From Helicobacteraceae bacterium (lineage in GTDB: Bacteria > Campylobacterota > Campylobacteria > Campylobacterales > Sulfurimonadaceae), in NCBI GenBank assembly GCA_013138865.1, contig WTBY01000005.1, forward strand, positions 157,549-221,548: a stretch of DNA of 64,000 bases, written 5' to 3'. This document shows, one piece after another, positions 19,494 to 29,205 of the stretch (its first letter is position 1; each line of letters begins with the position of its first letter). The notes below the pieces were generated by a model. That model searched no databases. It saw only the letters and a list, made by a program, of their open reading frames with translations, and was not told the DNA's origin. The position numbers and the translations under genes were made by a program.

Positions 19494-20630
19494 ATGACAT
19501 TTGAACCATATCCATTTGAAAAATTAACAACTTTGCTAGATGGTATTGAGCCCAATAGTAAGTATACGCCTATTGCACTGACTATAGGTGAACCACAATT
19601 TGAAACGCCAGCTTTTATACAAGATGAGTTGAAAAACTCATCTGCCCTTTTGAATAAGTACCCTAAAACTGCTGGTGAAGTTTATTTAAAAGAGTCAATG
19701 AAAAACTTTTTTGATAAGCGTTTTAATATTGAGCTTAAAAATAGTGAAATAATTCCTACTTTTGGAACTAGAGAAGTACTATTTAATTTTCCACAATTCG
19801 CTCTTTTTGAAAAAAGTGATCCTGTTATGGCTTTTACTAATCCTTTTTATCAGATCTATGAAGGAAGTGCGATCGCAAGTCGTGCTAAAATGCACTTTTT
19901 AAATCTAAATGAGAGTAATGCTTTTAAACCTGAGTTAAATGAAGAAGTTTTAAAAGAGTGTGACCTTGTAATTTTAAACTTTCCAAATAATCCAACAGCA
20001 TCTGTTTTAAGTGTTGAAGAGTTAAGTGTATGGGTTGAAATGGCACTTAAACATGACTTTATACTTCTAAACGATGAGTGTTATAGCGAAATTTATACAG
20101 ACATTCCACCACCTTCACTTTTAGAAGCTTCTAAAAAAGTAGGAAATGATAACTTTAAAAATATGTTAGTTATTAACTCGATCTCTAAGCGTTCATCTGC
20201 ACCAGGTCTGAGATCAGGTTTTATTGCAGGTGATGAAAATATTTTAAAAGCTTATATAAAATATAGAACTTATATAGGTTGTGCTTCACCACTACCTCTA
20301 CAAAAAGCAAGTTCAGTTGCATGGAGCGATGAAGTTCATGTCGAAGCTTCACGAAAAGTGTATGCTGAAAATTTTAAAATTGCACAAAAAATACTAGGTT
20401 TCGAAATGCCAAAAGCGACTTTTTATATATGGCTAAAAGTAACAGATGCACTAGAATTTACAAAAAATCTATATAAAGAGTACAATGTAAAAGTATTACC
20501 AGGAGAATTTTTGGCAAGAGATAATGAGAGTGGAGAAAACCCAGGTAAAGACTATATTCGAATAGCTTTAGTTGAAACTCCAAAAAAAGTTGAAGAAGCA
20601 CTAATTAGAGTTAAAAAGGCGATGAAATAG
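19494..20630 (+). CDS. dapC: Class I/II aminotransferase, probable succinyldiaminopimelate transaminase
   Basis: This 378-residue PLP enzyme begins with the pattern FEPYPFEKLTTLLDG and IALTIGEPQFETP, typical of proteins annotated as DapC in Campylobacterota. Asn and Asp residues in NFPNNPTASV and LNDECYSEIY contact the cofactor, and the Schiff-base lysine is in NSISKRSSAPGLRSG. It would make N-succinyl-diaminopimelate for lysine and peptidoglycan, which fits murC two genes downstream. Other class I aminotransferase activities cannot be excluded from sequence alone. Confidence 0.75.
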   Translation: MTFEPYPFEKLTTLLDGIEPNSKYTPIALTIGEPQFETPAFIQDELKNSSALLNKYPKTAGEVYLKESMKNFFDKRFNIELKNSEIIPTFGTREVLFNFPQFALFEKSDPVMAFTNPFYQIYEGSAIASRAKMHFLNLNESNAFKPELNEEVLKECDLVILNFPNNPTASVLSVEELSVWVEMALKHDFILLNDECYSEIYTDIPPPSLLEASKKVGNDNFKNMLVINSISKRSSAPGLRSGFIAGDENILKAYIKYRTYIGCASPLPLQKASSVAWSDEVHVEASRKVYAENFKIAQKILGFEMPKATFYIWLKVTDALEFTKNLYKEYNVKVLPGEFLARDNESGENPGKDYIRIALVETPKKVEEALIRVKKAMK

Positions 20631-21083
20631 ATGGAAATTTTAAAACAAAAAATACTTATGGCACATGAAAATGGTGATATAGCAACTCTCTTTACTTTAG
20701 AAGATGAAGTTGAAGAAAAACTAGATGAAAAGTTACAGTCTGCATATTATAAAAATATTTTAGACCTGGCTATGGAAAAGTTAACAGATGCTATGGAAAA
20801 AGAGCGAAAAATGACTCTTGATAATGTTCAAGATGTAGCTACTATACGGGCTCTTTATGAGTATGCATTAGAGCACTACAGTGCAGGACAACTAAATGAT
20901 TCAGTAGCACTTTTTGAAATTTTAGCAGGTCTATGTGAAGATGGAAATTTTTCTTCTTCTTTACAAATTCATCATAAGTGTGTTGAAGCTAGAATGGACT
21001 TTAATGACTTTATTAGTGATGTTGCTGATTTAGAAGCTACTCAAAAAAGTGGAACTTTTTATATTAGTGAATTTAAGGCATAG
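20631..21083 (+). CDS. Conserved acidic helical protein of unknown function
   Basis: This 150-residue cytoplasmic protein has no signal peptide or membrane helix. It is acidic and predicted to be almost all alpha-helical; the stretch around residues 65-105 (ALYEYALEHYSAGQLNDSVALFEILAG) looks like a single TPR-like helical hairpin. I do not recognise the family. The start codon follows the dapC stop directly, so the two genes are co-translated. It lies between dapC and murC, which suggests, weakly, a link to cell-wall precursor supply. Confidence 0.7.
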   Translation: MEILKQKILMAHENGDIATLFTLEDEVEEKLDEKLQSAYYKNILDLAMEKLTDAMEKERKMTLDNVQDVATIRALYEYALEHYSAGQLNDSVALFEILAGLCEDGNFSSSLQIHHKCVEARMDFNDFISDVADLEATQKSGTFYISEFKA

Positions 21084-21089
21084 TTTTTG

Positions 21090-21109
21090 CTTTGTTCTAA
21101 CTAACAAAG
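21090..21109 (+). other. Small hairpin before murC
   Basis: CTTTGTT and AACAAAG form a perfect 7-base stem with a 6-base loop in the gap before murC. There is no U-run after it on the plus strand, so it is not a clear terminator. It may shield or expose the AAAGAGG ribosome-binding site just downstream. Confidence 0.35.
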
Positions 21110-21125
21110 ATAAAGAGGCTATTTA

Positions 21126-22433
21126 ATGAAGTTACATTTTATTGGTATTGGTGGGATCGGAATTTCTGGTCTTGCAAAGTACATGAACTTTAAAGGGCAC
21201 TGTGTAAGTGGATCCGACATAGGTAAAAGCCTAATTACGCAGAATTTAGAAAAACTAGGTATGAGAGTTAGTGTGCCACATGATTCATGTGCTATTAGTG
21301 ATCAAGAGTTAGTTATACACTCTGCGATCATAAGACCTGATAATCCAGAAATTATGGAAGCAAAAAATAGAAAAATAGAAGTACAAGCACGTCGTGAAGC
21401 ACTTCCTTTTATATTAAAAGATGAAAAAGTTTACTCTGTTGCAGGTGCACATGGTAAGAGCACAACTACAGCAATTTTAAGTGCGATCATGGAAGGTAAT
21501 GCGATCATAGGAGCAGAGGCAAAAGAGTTTGGCTCAAACGTGCGTTATGATGAAAGTTCAACTACTATGATTTTTGAAGCAGATGAGAGTGATGGAAGTT
21601 TTTTAAACTCTAACCCATACTGTGCGATCGTAATTAATGCAGAACCCGAACATATGGAGTACTACGACTATAATTATGAACGTTTTTATGACTCTTATAG
21701 ACAGTTTATTCAGATGGCAAAAATTCGTGTTATTAATGCGGAAGATCCATTTTTAGAGACTATTGAGGGTGAAGCTATTAGACTTTACCCAAGTAAAGAT
21801 ATAAGAAATATTAAGTATGTTTTAATAGATGAAGAGCCACATACTCGCTTTAATTTAAAAGGTTTAGGAGAGTTTGATGTTTGGGGTTTAGGTGCACATA
21901 TAGCACTTGATGCATCTTTAGCAATTCTTGCAGCTTCTGAGTCTATGGCAGTTGAAACTATACGCGAAAAACTTTTAAATTTTAAAGGTATTAAAAAACG
22001 TTTTGACATAATTAATAAACATAAAAATTCTGTAATGATAGATGACTATGGTCATCATCCAACGGAGATACGTGCTACTTTGGAGTCAGTTAAAGAGTAT
22101 GCTAAACTTAAGGGTTATAATAAAATTACAGCAATTTGGCAACCACACAAATACTCTCGTACTATAGATAATTTAGAAGAGTTTATAAACTGTTTTGAAG
22201 GAGCTGCTGAATTGGTAATTTTACCAGTTTGGTCTGCAGGAGAATCTAAAAAAGAGATCAACTTTACAAAAGAGTTTGCACGTTATAACTTAATGATGGC
22301 AGACAAAGTAAAGCGTGCGAATAACACTTTAGAAGTAGTTAAAGACTCTAAAGTTCTTAAAACATTAGATGATGGTTTAATAGTAAGTTTTGGGGCAGGG
22401 GATATTACAAAGCAAATGAGGGGTATCAGTTGA
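21126..22433 (+). CDS. murC: UDP-N-acetylmuramate--L-alanine ligase
   Basis: This 435-residue Mur ligase adds L-alanine to UDP-MurNAc. The N-terminal UDP-binding motif is FIGIGGIGISGLAKYM (5-20), the ATP loop is GAHGKSTTTA (107-116), and MIDDYGHHPTEIRATL is the family signature for the central/C-terminal domains. Length is slightly short compared with enterobacterial MurC (about 490) but normal for Campylobacterota. The ribosome-binding site is AAAGAGG. The stop overlaps the start of the next gene by four bases. Confidence 0.94.
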   Translation: MKLHFIGIGGIGISGLAKYMNFKGHCVSGSDIGKSLITQNLEKLGMRVSVPHDSCAISDQELVIHSAIIRPDNPEIMEAKNRKIEVQARREALPFILKDEKVYSVAGAHGKSTTTAILSAIMEGNAIIGAEAKEFGSNVRYDESSTTMIFEADESDGSFLNSNPYCAIVINAEPEHMEYYDYNYERFYDSYRQFIQMAKIRVINAEDPFLETIEGEAIRLYPSKDIRNIKYVLIDEEPHTRFNLKGLGEFDVWGLGAHIALDASLAILAASESMAVETIREKLLNFKGIKKRFDIINKHKNSVMIDDYGHHPTEIRATLESVKEYAKLKGYNKITAIWQPHKYSRTIDNLEEFINCFEGAAELVILPVWSAGESKKEINFTKEFARYNLMMADKVKRANNTLEVVKDSKVLKTLDDGLIVSFGAGDITKQMRGIS

Positions 22434-22759
22434 GTTATATTTTGGGAGTTGCTGTATTAGTTATATTTTTTGTAGTATTGCACTATTTTACAGAGTTTGA
22501 AAAAGAAGAAAAGATTAAAATAACTGTTGCTTTGGCAGTTATTATAGGTTCAGGTATAGCTTATAACAGTTATACATACGCTCAAAGAGCACATATTACT
22601 AAAGTAGAACTACAATACGCACAAAACAGAACATTTGAATGTTCTGGAGTAGAGATAAATAATAAAACTTTTTCATATAGTGTTGGAACACAAGTTTTTA
22701 TAGGCAAAAAAAATACACCAAACTTTGAGAGAATGATTCCCATCTCAGAGTGCAAATAA
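22430..22759 (+). CDS. Small two-helix membrane protein of unknown function
   Basis: This 109-residue protein starts with TTG overlapping the murC stop (TTGA). It has two hydrophobic helices (about 3-20 and 30-45), followed by a soluble part with two cysteines (FECSGVEIN and the C-terminal SECK). I recall similar small proteins next to murC in Campylobacterota but no known function. Topology and partner are not evident. The next gene follows after 13 bases. Confidence 0.65.
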   Translation: MSYILGVAVLVIFFVVLHYFTEFEKEEKIKITVALAVIIGSGIAYNSYTYAQRAHITKVELQYAQNRTFECSGVEINNKTFSYSVGTQVFIGKKNTPNFERMIPISECK

Positions 22760-22772
22760 AATAAGGTAAAAA

Positions 22773-23285
22773 ATGAAATTACTACTTTCTATACTATTAC
22801 TATTCTCGTTATCTTTCTCAGATGATATTTATGAAGCTGATGTAACAGCAGAAGAAGCATACGAAATGCAAAAAAAAGGTGAAGCTATTATAGTTGATGT
22901 TAGAACACCTATTGAGTTTATTTACATAGGGCACGGTGAAGGTTTTATAAATATTCCTTCATTTGAGTGGTCTTATATACCGAAGAAATTAAGTACTCGA
23001 ATAAAAAGTGCTCAATTTGAAATTAAAAACTCTAAAGTAAAAGATCATAAAAGTATTATGAAACTTTATAAAGAGAAAGAAAAAATGAATAAGAAATTTA
23101 TTCCTGAAGTTATGGAAGCCATGAAAGCTAATAATGTAACAAAAGTTATTTTAGTATGTAGAAGTGGTCCAAGATCAAAAGCAAGTGCTAATATGCTAGC
23201 TTCTAACGGTATAGAAGCATATAACTTAGAAGATGGTTATATATTTGGCTGGAAAGAGACAGAGCTTCCGCAAGGTGGAGAGTAG
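22773..23285 (+). CDS. Periplasmic rhodanese-like protein
   Basis: This 170-residue protein has a cleavable signal peptide (residues 1-16, ending LSFSD) and one rhodanese domain (about 23-165). The domain opens with IIVDVRTPIEFIYIGHGEGF and carries the active-site loop VCRSGPRSKAS, with the persulfide-forming cysteine. An insert between residues 60 and 105 is rich in Lys. A periplasmic sulfurtransferase suits a sulfur-oxidising lifestyle, which is an inference from phylum. It ends the dapC-murC operon. Confidence 0.82.
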   Translation: MKLLLSILLLFSLSFSDDIYEADVTAEEAYEMQKKGEAIIVDVRTPIEFIYIGHGEGFINIPSFEWSYIPKKLSTRIKSAQFEIKNSKVKDHKSIMKLYKEKEKMNKKFIPEVMEAMKANNVTKVILVCRSGPRSKASANMLASNGIEAYNLEDGYIFGWKETELPQGGE

Positions 23286-23349
23286 GTCGTAATTTAAATC
23301 ACATTATTTCTCATACTTGTAGCTTAAATATTACAATAGTATAAAAACA

Positions 23350-23380
23350 TAGTATATATTATTTTATATTTGATATACTA
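23350..23380. promoter_or_regulatory. Inverted repeat upstream of the GAF/PP2C gene
   Basis: TAGTATAT and ATATACTA form a perfect 8-base inverted repeat 15 bases apart, in the 124-base gap before the phosphatase gene and overlapping its probable promoter. It may be an operator or simply AT-rich symmetry. Confidence 0.35.
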
Positions 23381-23409
23381 TATCACTATCTTATACGTAA
23401 AGGTGTGAT

Positions 23410-25470
23410 GTGATTAATTTAGAATCTTTTTTTGTAACAAAAGAGTTTATCTCTTCGAATGGCACCTCTATTGACTCTTTTGAAAACAGTGTACTAGAGA
23501 TAGAACATATTTTCATGACACATTTAAACTATAAATTTATTCCAGACCTTATTACCCTTGTTGCTACATACTACTCCAAAAGTGAAGTTTCATTAAATTT
23601 ATATGCAACTTCACAAGTTATTTCAATGATAAAAACAAATATTTTTAATGATAAGATTGCACCTGATTATTCTCAAATAGAACTCTCAAACTCATCAAAT
23701 CAAACGGTCGTATTTCATGAACTAGAGTATGAATGTTCAGTTGAAGTAGAAGACGTAGAAGTAATGGCGGTTAGAAACCATCTTGTTAAAGGTGGTTGTG
23801 AGTATGAATTAAATAGTCATGGAAATAAATATGACTATAATATCGCTTTTTTTAACGGTACCAAATATGTTACTATTGATAATTTAGAAGTAACCAACAA
23901 AGAAGTGAATTCTACACCATCGATAAGTGTAGAGATTCAAAATACCCTTCTTGAAGTAGAGATAGACAATGTTAATAAACTTGTTAAAAAACAGGCTAAT
24001 CATATTGAAAGACTAAGTGAAATTGGTATTGCCTTATCTTCTGAGAGGGACTTAGATAAACTTTTGGGAAGAATTTTAGAACAAGCTAAAATATTTACTT
24101 CATCAGATGCAGGAACACTATATTTAATGAGTGAAGATAAAAAAACATTACAGTTTAAAGTTGTTGAAACAGATTCATTAAATATAAAAATGGGTGGTTC
24201 AAACGCTGAAATAACTTGGCCTCCATTACAATTATACAAAGAAGATGGTAAACCAAATCGTGAAATGGTAGCAGCACTTTGTGCTATAGATAATGTCATA
24301 ATTAATATAGCTGACGTATACACAGAGAGTGGTTTTAATTTTGCTGGAACTAAGGCTTTTGATGAAAGTACTGGATATAGATCAATGTCTATGTTAGTAC
24401 TTCCTTTAAAAGATAATGAGGGTAAAGTTATAGGTGTTTGTCAACTAATTAATAAAAAAGATAAAGATGATGAAACTATACACTATGAAAAGCAAGAAGA
24501 AACAGCAATACAACCACTTGCTTCTCAAGCCTCTATCGCTATTAACAATGTTAAACTTGTAGACTCTTTAGAAGACTTATTAGCTTCACTAGAGCAAAAA
24601 GTCGTAGAGAGAACAGTTGATTTACAAGAGGCGAATAAAGAGGTAGCTGAAGCACATGAGCATATTAGAGATTCTATAGAATATGCTTCACTTATTCAAG
24701 GTGCTCTTATACCTGACCATATAACTTTTGGAAATTATTTCAAAGACTATTTTGTTTTTTGGCATCCAAAAGATACCGTAGGTGGAGATATATATCTTTT
24801 TAATGAACTTAGACATGAAGATGAGTGTTTACTATTTTTTATAGACTGTACAGGACATGGTGTACCAGGAGCTTTTGTAACTATGATCGTAAAAGCTGTT
24901 GAGCGAGAGATCATTTTAAAAATAACTGATGACCCTGATATGGATGTAAGTCCAGCTTGGATCATGGGTTATTTTAATAGAACAATGAAAGAACTACTTC
25001 GTCAAACAAGTAAAGAGAGTGTCTCCAATGCTGGTTGGGATGGTGGTATAATTTACTACAATAAAAAAGATCAAATACTAAAATTTGCAGGAGCTGAAAC
25101 ACCACTATTTTACATGGATCTTGATGGTGAATTAAAAACTGTAAAAGGTAATCGCTACTCTGTTGGATACAAAAAATGTGAAATGGACTATAAATATAAA
25201 GAGACAATATTAGAAGTCAAAGATGGCATGAAATTTTACTGTACTACAGATGGTTATTTAGATCAAAATGGTGGAGAAAAAGACTTTCCATTTGGAAAAA
25301 AAAGATTTACTAATATTATAAAAGAGTATCATAAAGATGCTATGGCAGATCAACAAGAAGTGCTTTTATATAAGATGGCTGAATATGAAGAGATGATAGA
25401 AAACAATGATCGTAATGATGACATGACTGTAATTGGCTTTGAAATAGGTAGCCCTAGAAATTTAATTTAA
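23410..25470 (+). CDS. GAF-domain PP2C-type (SpoIIE-like) serine phosphatase
   Basis: This 686-residue soluble signalling protein starts with GTG, placed 6 bases after AAAGG. The first 190 residues form an N-terminal region I cannot assign. A GAF domain follows (about 205-385), then a coiled coil with EQKVVERTVDLQEANKEV, then a PP2C/SpoIIE phosphatase domain (about 425-680). Metal-binding motifs are TVGGDIY, DCTGHGVPGAFVTM and NDDMTVIGFEI. Such proteins usually dephosphorylate anti-sigma-antagonist (STAS) partners, but no STAS or RsbW gene is adjacent. The input to the GAF domain is unknown. Confidence 0.83.
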   Translation: MINLESFFVTKEFISSNGTSIDSFENSVLEIEHIFMTHLNYKFIPDLITLVATYYSKSEVSLNLYATSQVISMIKTNIFNDKIAPDYSQIELSNSSNQTVVFHELEYECSVEVEDVEVMAVRNHLVKGGCEYELNSHGNKYDYNIAFFNGTKYVTIDNLEVTNKEVNSTPSISVEIQNTLLEVEIDNVNKLVKKQANHIERLSEIGIALSSERDLDKLLGRILEQAKIFTSSDAGTLYLMSEDKKTLQFKVVETDSLNIKMGGSNAEITWPPLQLYKEDGKPNREMVAALCAIDNVIINIADVYTESGFNFAGTKAFDESTGYRSMSMLVLPLKDNEGKVIGVCQLINKKDKDDETIHYEKQEETAIQPLASQASIAINNVKLVDSLEDLLASLEQKVVERTVDLQEANKEVAEAHEHIRDSIEYASLIQGALIPDHITFGNYFKDYFVFWHPKDTVGGDIYLFNELRHEDECLLFFIDCTGHGVPGAFVTMIVKAVEREIILKITDDPDMDVSPAWIMGYFNRTMKELLRQTSKESVSNAGWDGGIIYYNKKDQILKFAGAETPLFYMDLDGELKTVKGNRYSVGYKKCEMDYKYKETILEVKDGMKFYCTTDGYLDQNGGEKDFPFGKKRFTNIIKEYHKDAMADQQEVLLYKMAEYEEMIENNDRNDDMTVIGFEIGSPRNLI

Positions 25471-25476
25471 TACTAA

Positions 25477-26565
25477 ATGTACAGTAGTGAAATTAAAGCT
25501 TTAAAAAAATCTGAACGTTTTAGAGAGCGCATAATTTATGAAGATACTGTTATTGACCTTGCCTCTAATGATTATTTAGGTTTATCTCACAACAAAGATA
25601 TACTTGAAGAGACTACAAAAGAGCTACTAGAGTTAGACTCTCATGCACCAAAAGCCTCAATGTTAGTTAATGGCTACCATAAAATACACCAAAATTTTGA
25701 GAGAGCTTTATGTGAAATTAATGACTTTGAAGATGGAGTAGTTTTAGGTAGCGGTTTTAGTGCCAACATCGCTATGATCGAATCACTACTTAGGCGTGGT
25801 GACGAACTCTTTATAGATGAGAAATATCATGCTTCAGGCATATTAGCAACAAAACTAATAGATGCAAAAATAACATTTTTTTCTCATAATAGTGCAGGTG
25901 AGTTGGAACAACTTTTAAAAATTTCGCAAGCAAAGAGAAAAGTAGTAGCAGTTGAAGGCATCTACTCCATGGATGCAGATCTTTTAAACCCTAAAATAGT
26001 AGAAATTGCAAATGCATTTAATGCGTTGCTTATAGTTGATGAAGCTCACAGTAGTGGGGTAGTAGGTAAAAATTTAATGGGTGTTTTTGATCTTTATAAT
26101 ATAAAAATAAAACCCAACCATATCAAAATGGGAACTTTAGGAAAGGCTTATGGAAGTTTTGGAGGCTATATACTAGCTTCTAAGCATATTATAGAGTACC
26201 TTGTAAATAGAGCTAAACCTATAATTTATGCAACAGCACCTTCACTTTTTGACACGCTATTAGCACATAAGTCACTAGAGTTTATTTTAAAGAACAGAGA
26301 TGAATTAAAAGAGGAGATCACTAAACGCCAAAATATAGTAAAAGATATTTTTGACCTTAAAATAGATGGACTTATTTTACCGATAGTTATTGAAAATAAC
26401 AGTAAAGTAATGAGTATAAAAGAGAAACTTTTAGAAAAAAATATTTTAATAGGTGCGATCAGACAACCTACCGTAACTAAGCCTATTGTACGTCTTATCG
26501 CTAGACTTGGAATAGAAGAGAGCCTGTTTATTAACTCTTTAAGAAGTGTAAAATGTTTAATGTAG
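25477..26565 (+). CDS. bioF: 8-amino-7-oxononanoate synthase-like PLP enzyme
   Basis: This 362-residue member of the alpha-oxoamine synthase family resembles BioF, which condenses pimeloyl-ACP/CoA with alanine in biotin synthesis. Motifs are LASNDYLGLS, the aldimine-stabilising DEAHSSGVVG, and the Schiff-base lysine in MGTLGKAYGSFGGY. No other biotin gene is in the window, so the exact substrate rests on similarity only. It begins 6 bases after the phosphatase stop and overlaps the following ABC ATPase gene by 13 bases. Confidence 0.78.
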   Translation: MYSSEIKALKKSERFRERIIYEDTVIDLASNDYLGLSHNKDILEETTKELLELDSHAPKASMLVNGYHKIHQNFERALCEINDFEDGVVLGSGFSANIAMIESLLRRGDELFIDEKYHASGILATKLIDAKITFFSHNSAGELEQLLKISQAKRKVVAVEGIYSMDADLLNPKIVEIANAFNALLIVDEAHSSGVVGKNLMGVFDLYNIKIKPNHIKMGTLGKAYGSFGGYILASKHIIEYLVNRAKPIIYATAPSLFDTLLAHKSLEFILKNRDELKEEITKRQNIVKDIFDLKIDGLILPIVIENNSKVMSIKEKLLEKNILIGAIRQPTVTKPIVRLIARLGIEESLFINSLRSVKCLM

Positions 26566-27245
26566 ATAGACTCAAAATATCTACCAAAGATAAAAAATTA
26601 GTAGATATTAACTTTAGTGTTAAAAAATCTCTTGCCCTTGTTGGTCAAAGTGGAAGTGGAAAAAGTTTAACACTAAAAGCTCTTTTAAATCTTTTAGAGA
26701 GTTCCTTAAGTGTTGAGTTAAATATTCAAAGTGACTTTGAACTTATACGAGGAAAAAGTCTCTCTTTTGTACCACAAAACCCTTTTACAGCTTTATCTCC
26801 TCTAACTAAAATAAAAAAACAATTTTTTGTTAAAGAGAGTAGAGTAGAAGAGTTAATGAGAGCAGTTGAGTTAGATATAGCTCTACTTGAGAGGTTTCCA
26901 TTAGAGCTCTCAGGTGGACAACTACAACGTGTTGTAATTGCGATCGCACTTAGTAATACCCCTGAATTACTACTTCTTGATGAACCTACAACAGCTTTAG
27001 ATGCACCTCTACGAGAGATGATTGTAAAACTATTAAAATCTCTTCAAGAGCAGATGAAATTTAAAATTATTTTTGTAACACATGATATGAGTAGTGCTTC
27101 TGCTTTATGTGATGAGATTTGTGTTATACAAAATGGAGAAGTTAAAGAGTATGGCGAGATGAGAGATGTTATAATGTCACCCAAAAGTGAATATACAGCA
27201 GAGCTTATTAGTGCTAGTTTTGCAAATAGGGAGTTTAGAGAGTGA
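26553..27245 (+). CDS. Orphan ABC transporter ATPase, oligopeptide/dipeptide type
   Basis: This 230-residue ATP-binding protein has Walker A GQSGSGKSLT, the Q-loop FVPQNPFTALSPL, signature LSGGQLQR, Walker B LLLLDEPTTALD and switch His in FVTHDMSSA. The Q-loop and QNP sequence place it near the Opp/Dpp ATPases. It is short for that group, and no permease or binding-protein gene lies nearby. It overlaps bioF upstream (13 bases) and the PBP1A gene downstream (4 bases), so it is embedded in an operon of unrelated functions. It may serve a permease elsewhere or a non-transport role. Confidence 0.82.
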   Translation: MFNVDRLKISTKDKKLVDINFSVKKSLALVGQSGSGKSLTLKALLNLLESSLSVELNIQSDFELIRGKSLSFVPQNPFTALSPLTKIKKQFFVKESRVEELMRAVELDIALLERFPLELSGGQLQRVVIAIALSNTPELLLLDEPTTALDAPLREMIVKLLKSLQEQMKFKIIFVTHDMSSASALCDEICVIQNGEVKEYGEMRDVIMSPKSEYTAELISASFANREFRE

Positions 27246-29203
27246 AAAAGTTTTTTTTAACTTTAGTTATTATTGTTTTTCTTTTCCCGTTTGGAGTAGT
27301 TGCATATTTTTTAACTCAGTTTGAATATGATACAAAAAAGCTTATAGATTATAAACCTCGTCTTAGTACACAAATCTTCGATCGTAATGGTAAAAAAATA
27401 GCAAATCTTTTTGAAAAAGAGCACCGTTATTATGCTACTTTTGATGAAATTCCTGCACGTCTTATAGAAGCACTGCTTGCGATCGAAGATACTGTATTCT
27501 TTGAGCATCCTGGTATAAATGTAGATGCGATCACAAGAGCTATTATTAAAGATATAAAAGCGGGTAAGTTAGTTGAAGGTGCGAGTACGATCACACAACA
27601 GTTGGTTAAAAATACTTTACTTACACGTGAAAAAAAATTCTCTAGAAAAATTAAAGAGCTTATATATGCACTTAAAATAGAGCGTGAACTTACAAAAGAA
27701 GAGATCTTAGAACGTTACTTGAATGAGATCTATTTGGGACATGGTTATTATGGTGTTAAAACTGCTGCAGATGGATATTTTCATAAAAAACTAAAAGATC
27801 TCTCTATTAAAGAGATGGCAATTTTAGTAGGTCTACCAAAAGCACCTAGTTTTTATGCTCCAACAAAAAATTATGAACTATCTTTAGGACGTGCAAATAG
27901 AGTTATTAAACGTATGTTTACACTCGGTTGGATCAGTGAAAAAACATATAAAAATGCACTAGCTGAAAAACCTATAGTTTATGATGATACATTAACTCAA
28001 AATAGAGCACCATTTATTGTAGATGAACTACTTCGTCAAATTCCAAAAGATATATTAAAAGATCTAAAAACTGGTGGTTACAAGATAGATACCACTATTG
28101 ACATATCACTTCAAAGATCAGGTAAAAAAGCACTTATTGTAGCTTATAATGAAGCCATAAAAAGAGCTAATAAGGCTTATGAAAAAGGTGAAGATGCTAA
28201 TGACACTAATATGAGTCAACTTAATGGTGCTTTAGTCTCAATAGACTCTAAAACTGGAGAAATATTAGCTCTAGTTGGTGGAATTGATTATAAAGAAAGT
28301 TCTTACAATAGAGCAACTATGGGAAAACGCCAACCTGGATCAGCATTTAAACCATTTTTATACCAAATTGCACTAGACCTTGGTTATTCGCCTGCAACAA
28401 AACTTGTAGATATTGCTAAAACATACTCTTATAAAAAAGATGGTGAGAAGATGATGTGGCAACCTAAAAATTATGAAAAAGATTATAAAGGTCTAATCAC
28501 TTTACGTCAAGCTCTTGTACACTCTCGAAACTTAGCAACAATAAACTTAGTAACTGATATAGGTCTAAATACAATGATCAAAGAGCTAAGTAAATATGGT
28601 ATAAAAGATCTTCCACATAACCTTTCATTATCTCTTGGAAGCATCTCTCTCTCGCCTTTAAAATTAGCAGAATATTACAGCTCATTTGCTAACAATGGTA
28701 TGCAGTCAGAACTATATATGATCAAAGAGATCTCAAAGGGTGATACTTTGGTATTTGTAAGAGAACCAAAGCAAAAGTATATAACTTCAGTTTCACAAAA
28801 CTTTTTACTTACCTCAATTTTACATGATGTAGTTGAGCATGGAACAGGACGTAGAGTTAGAGTCAAGGGGATCGATATAGCAGGAAAAACTGGTACTACA
28901 AATAAGTCTGTTGATGCTTGGTTTGCAGGTTATTCACCTACTATTACAACTATTGTTTGGTTTGGTAATGACGATAACACTCCAATGAGAAAAAAAGAGA
29001 CAGGTGGACGTGTAGCAGGACCAGCTTTTAAATCATATTATAGTGACCTTATTCACCTATATCCAGAAGTTCAACGCAGGTTTAAAGTACCAGAAAATAT
29101 TATTAAAATAACTGTAGATACAAAAGTTGAATATGCAACAGATATCTCTAAACCACCACTTGAAACAAGTGAAAGAGATGAAAAAGAAGAACTTCTTTTT
29201 TAA
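27242..29203 (+). CDS. pbpA: Penicillin-binding protein 1A (bifunctional transglycosylase/transpeptidase)
   Basis: This 653-residue inner-membrane enzyme polymerises and cross-links peptidoglycan. It has an N-terminal anchor (about 5-25) and a GT51 domain with LAIEDTVFFEHPGI and GASTITQQLVKN. The transpeptidase domain has the SxxK motif PGSAFKPFLY, SRN (SxN) and GKTGTTN (KTG). Length fits compact Campylobacterota PBP1A. The GTG start overlaps the ABC ATPase stop (GTGA). It is translationally coupled to that gene, which is unusual for PBP1A. Confidence 0.92.
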   Translation: MKKFFLTLVIIVFLFPFGVVAYFLTQFEYDTKKLIDYKPRLSTQIFDRNGKKIANLFEKEHRYYATFDEIPARLIEALLAIEDTVFFEHPGINVDAITRAIIKDIKAGKLVEGASTITQQLVKNTLLTREKKFSRKIKELIYALKIERELTKEEILERYLNEIYLGHGYYGVKTAADGYFHKKLKDLSIKEMAILVGLPKAPSFYAPTKNYELSLGRANRVIKRMFTLGWISEKTYKNALAEKPIVYDDTLTQNRAPFIVDELLRQIPKDILKDLKTGGYKIDTTIDISLQRSGKKALIVAYNEAIKRANKAYEKGEDANDTNMSQLNGALVSIDSKTGEILALVGGIDYKESSYNRATMGKRQPGSAFKPFLYQIALDLGYSPATKLVDIAKTYSYKKDGEKMMWQPKNYEKDYKGLITLRQALVHSRNLATINLVTDIGLNTMIKELSKYGIKDLPHNLSLSLGSISLSPLKLAEYYSSFANNGMQSELYMIKEISKGDTLVFVREPKQKYITSVSQNFLLTSILHDVVEHGTGRRVRVKGIDIAGKTGTTNKSVDAWFAGYSPTITTIVWFGNDDNTPMRKKETGGRVAGPAFKSYYSDLIHLYPEVQRRFKVPENIIKITVDTKVEYATDISKPPLETSERDEKEELLF

Positions 29204-29205
29204 AC

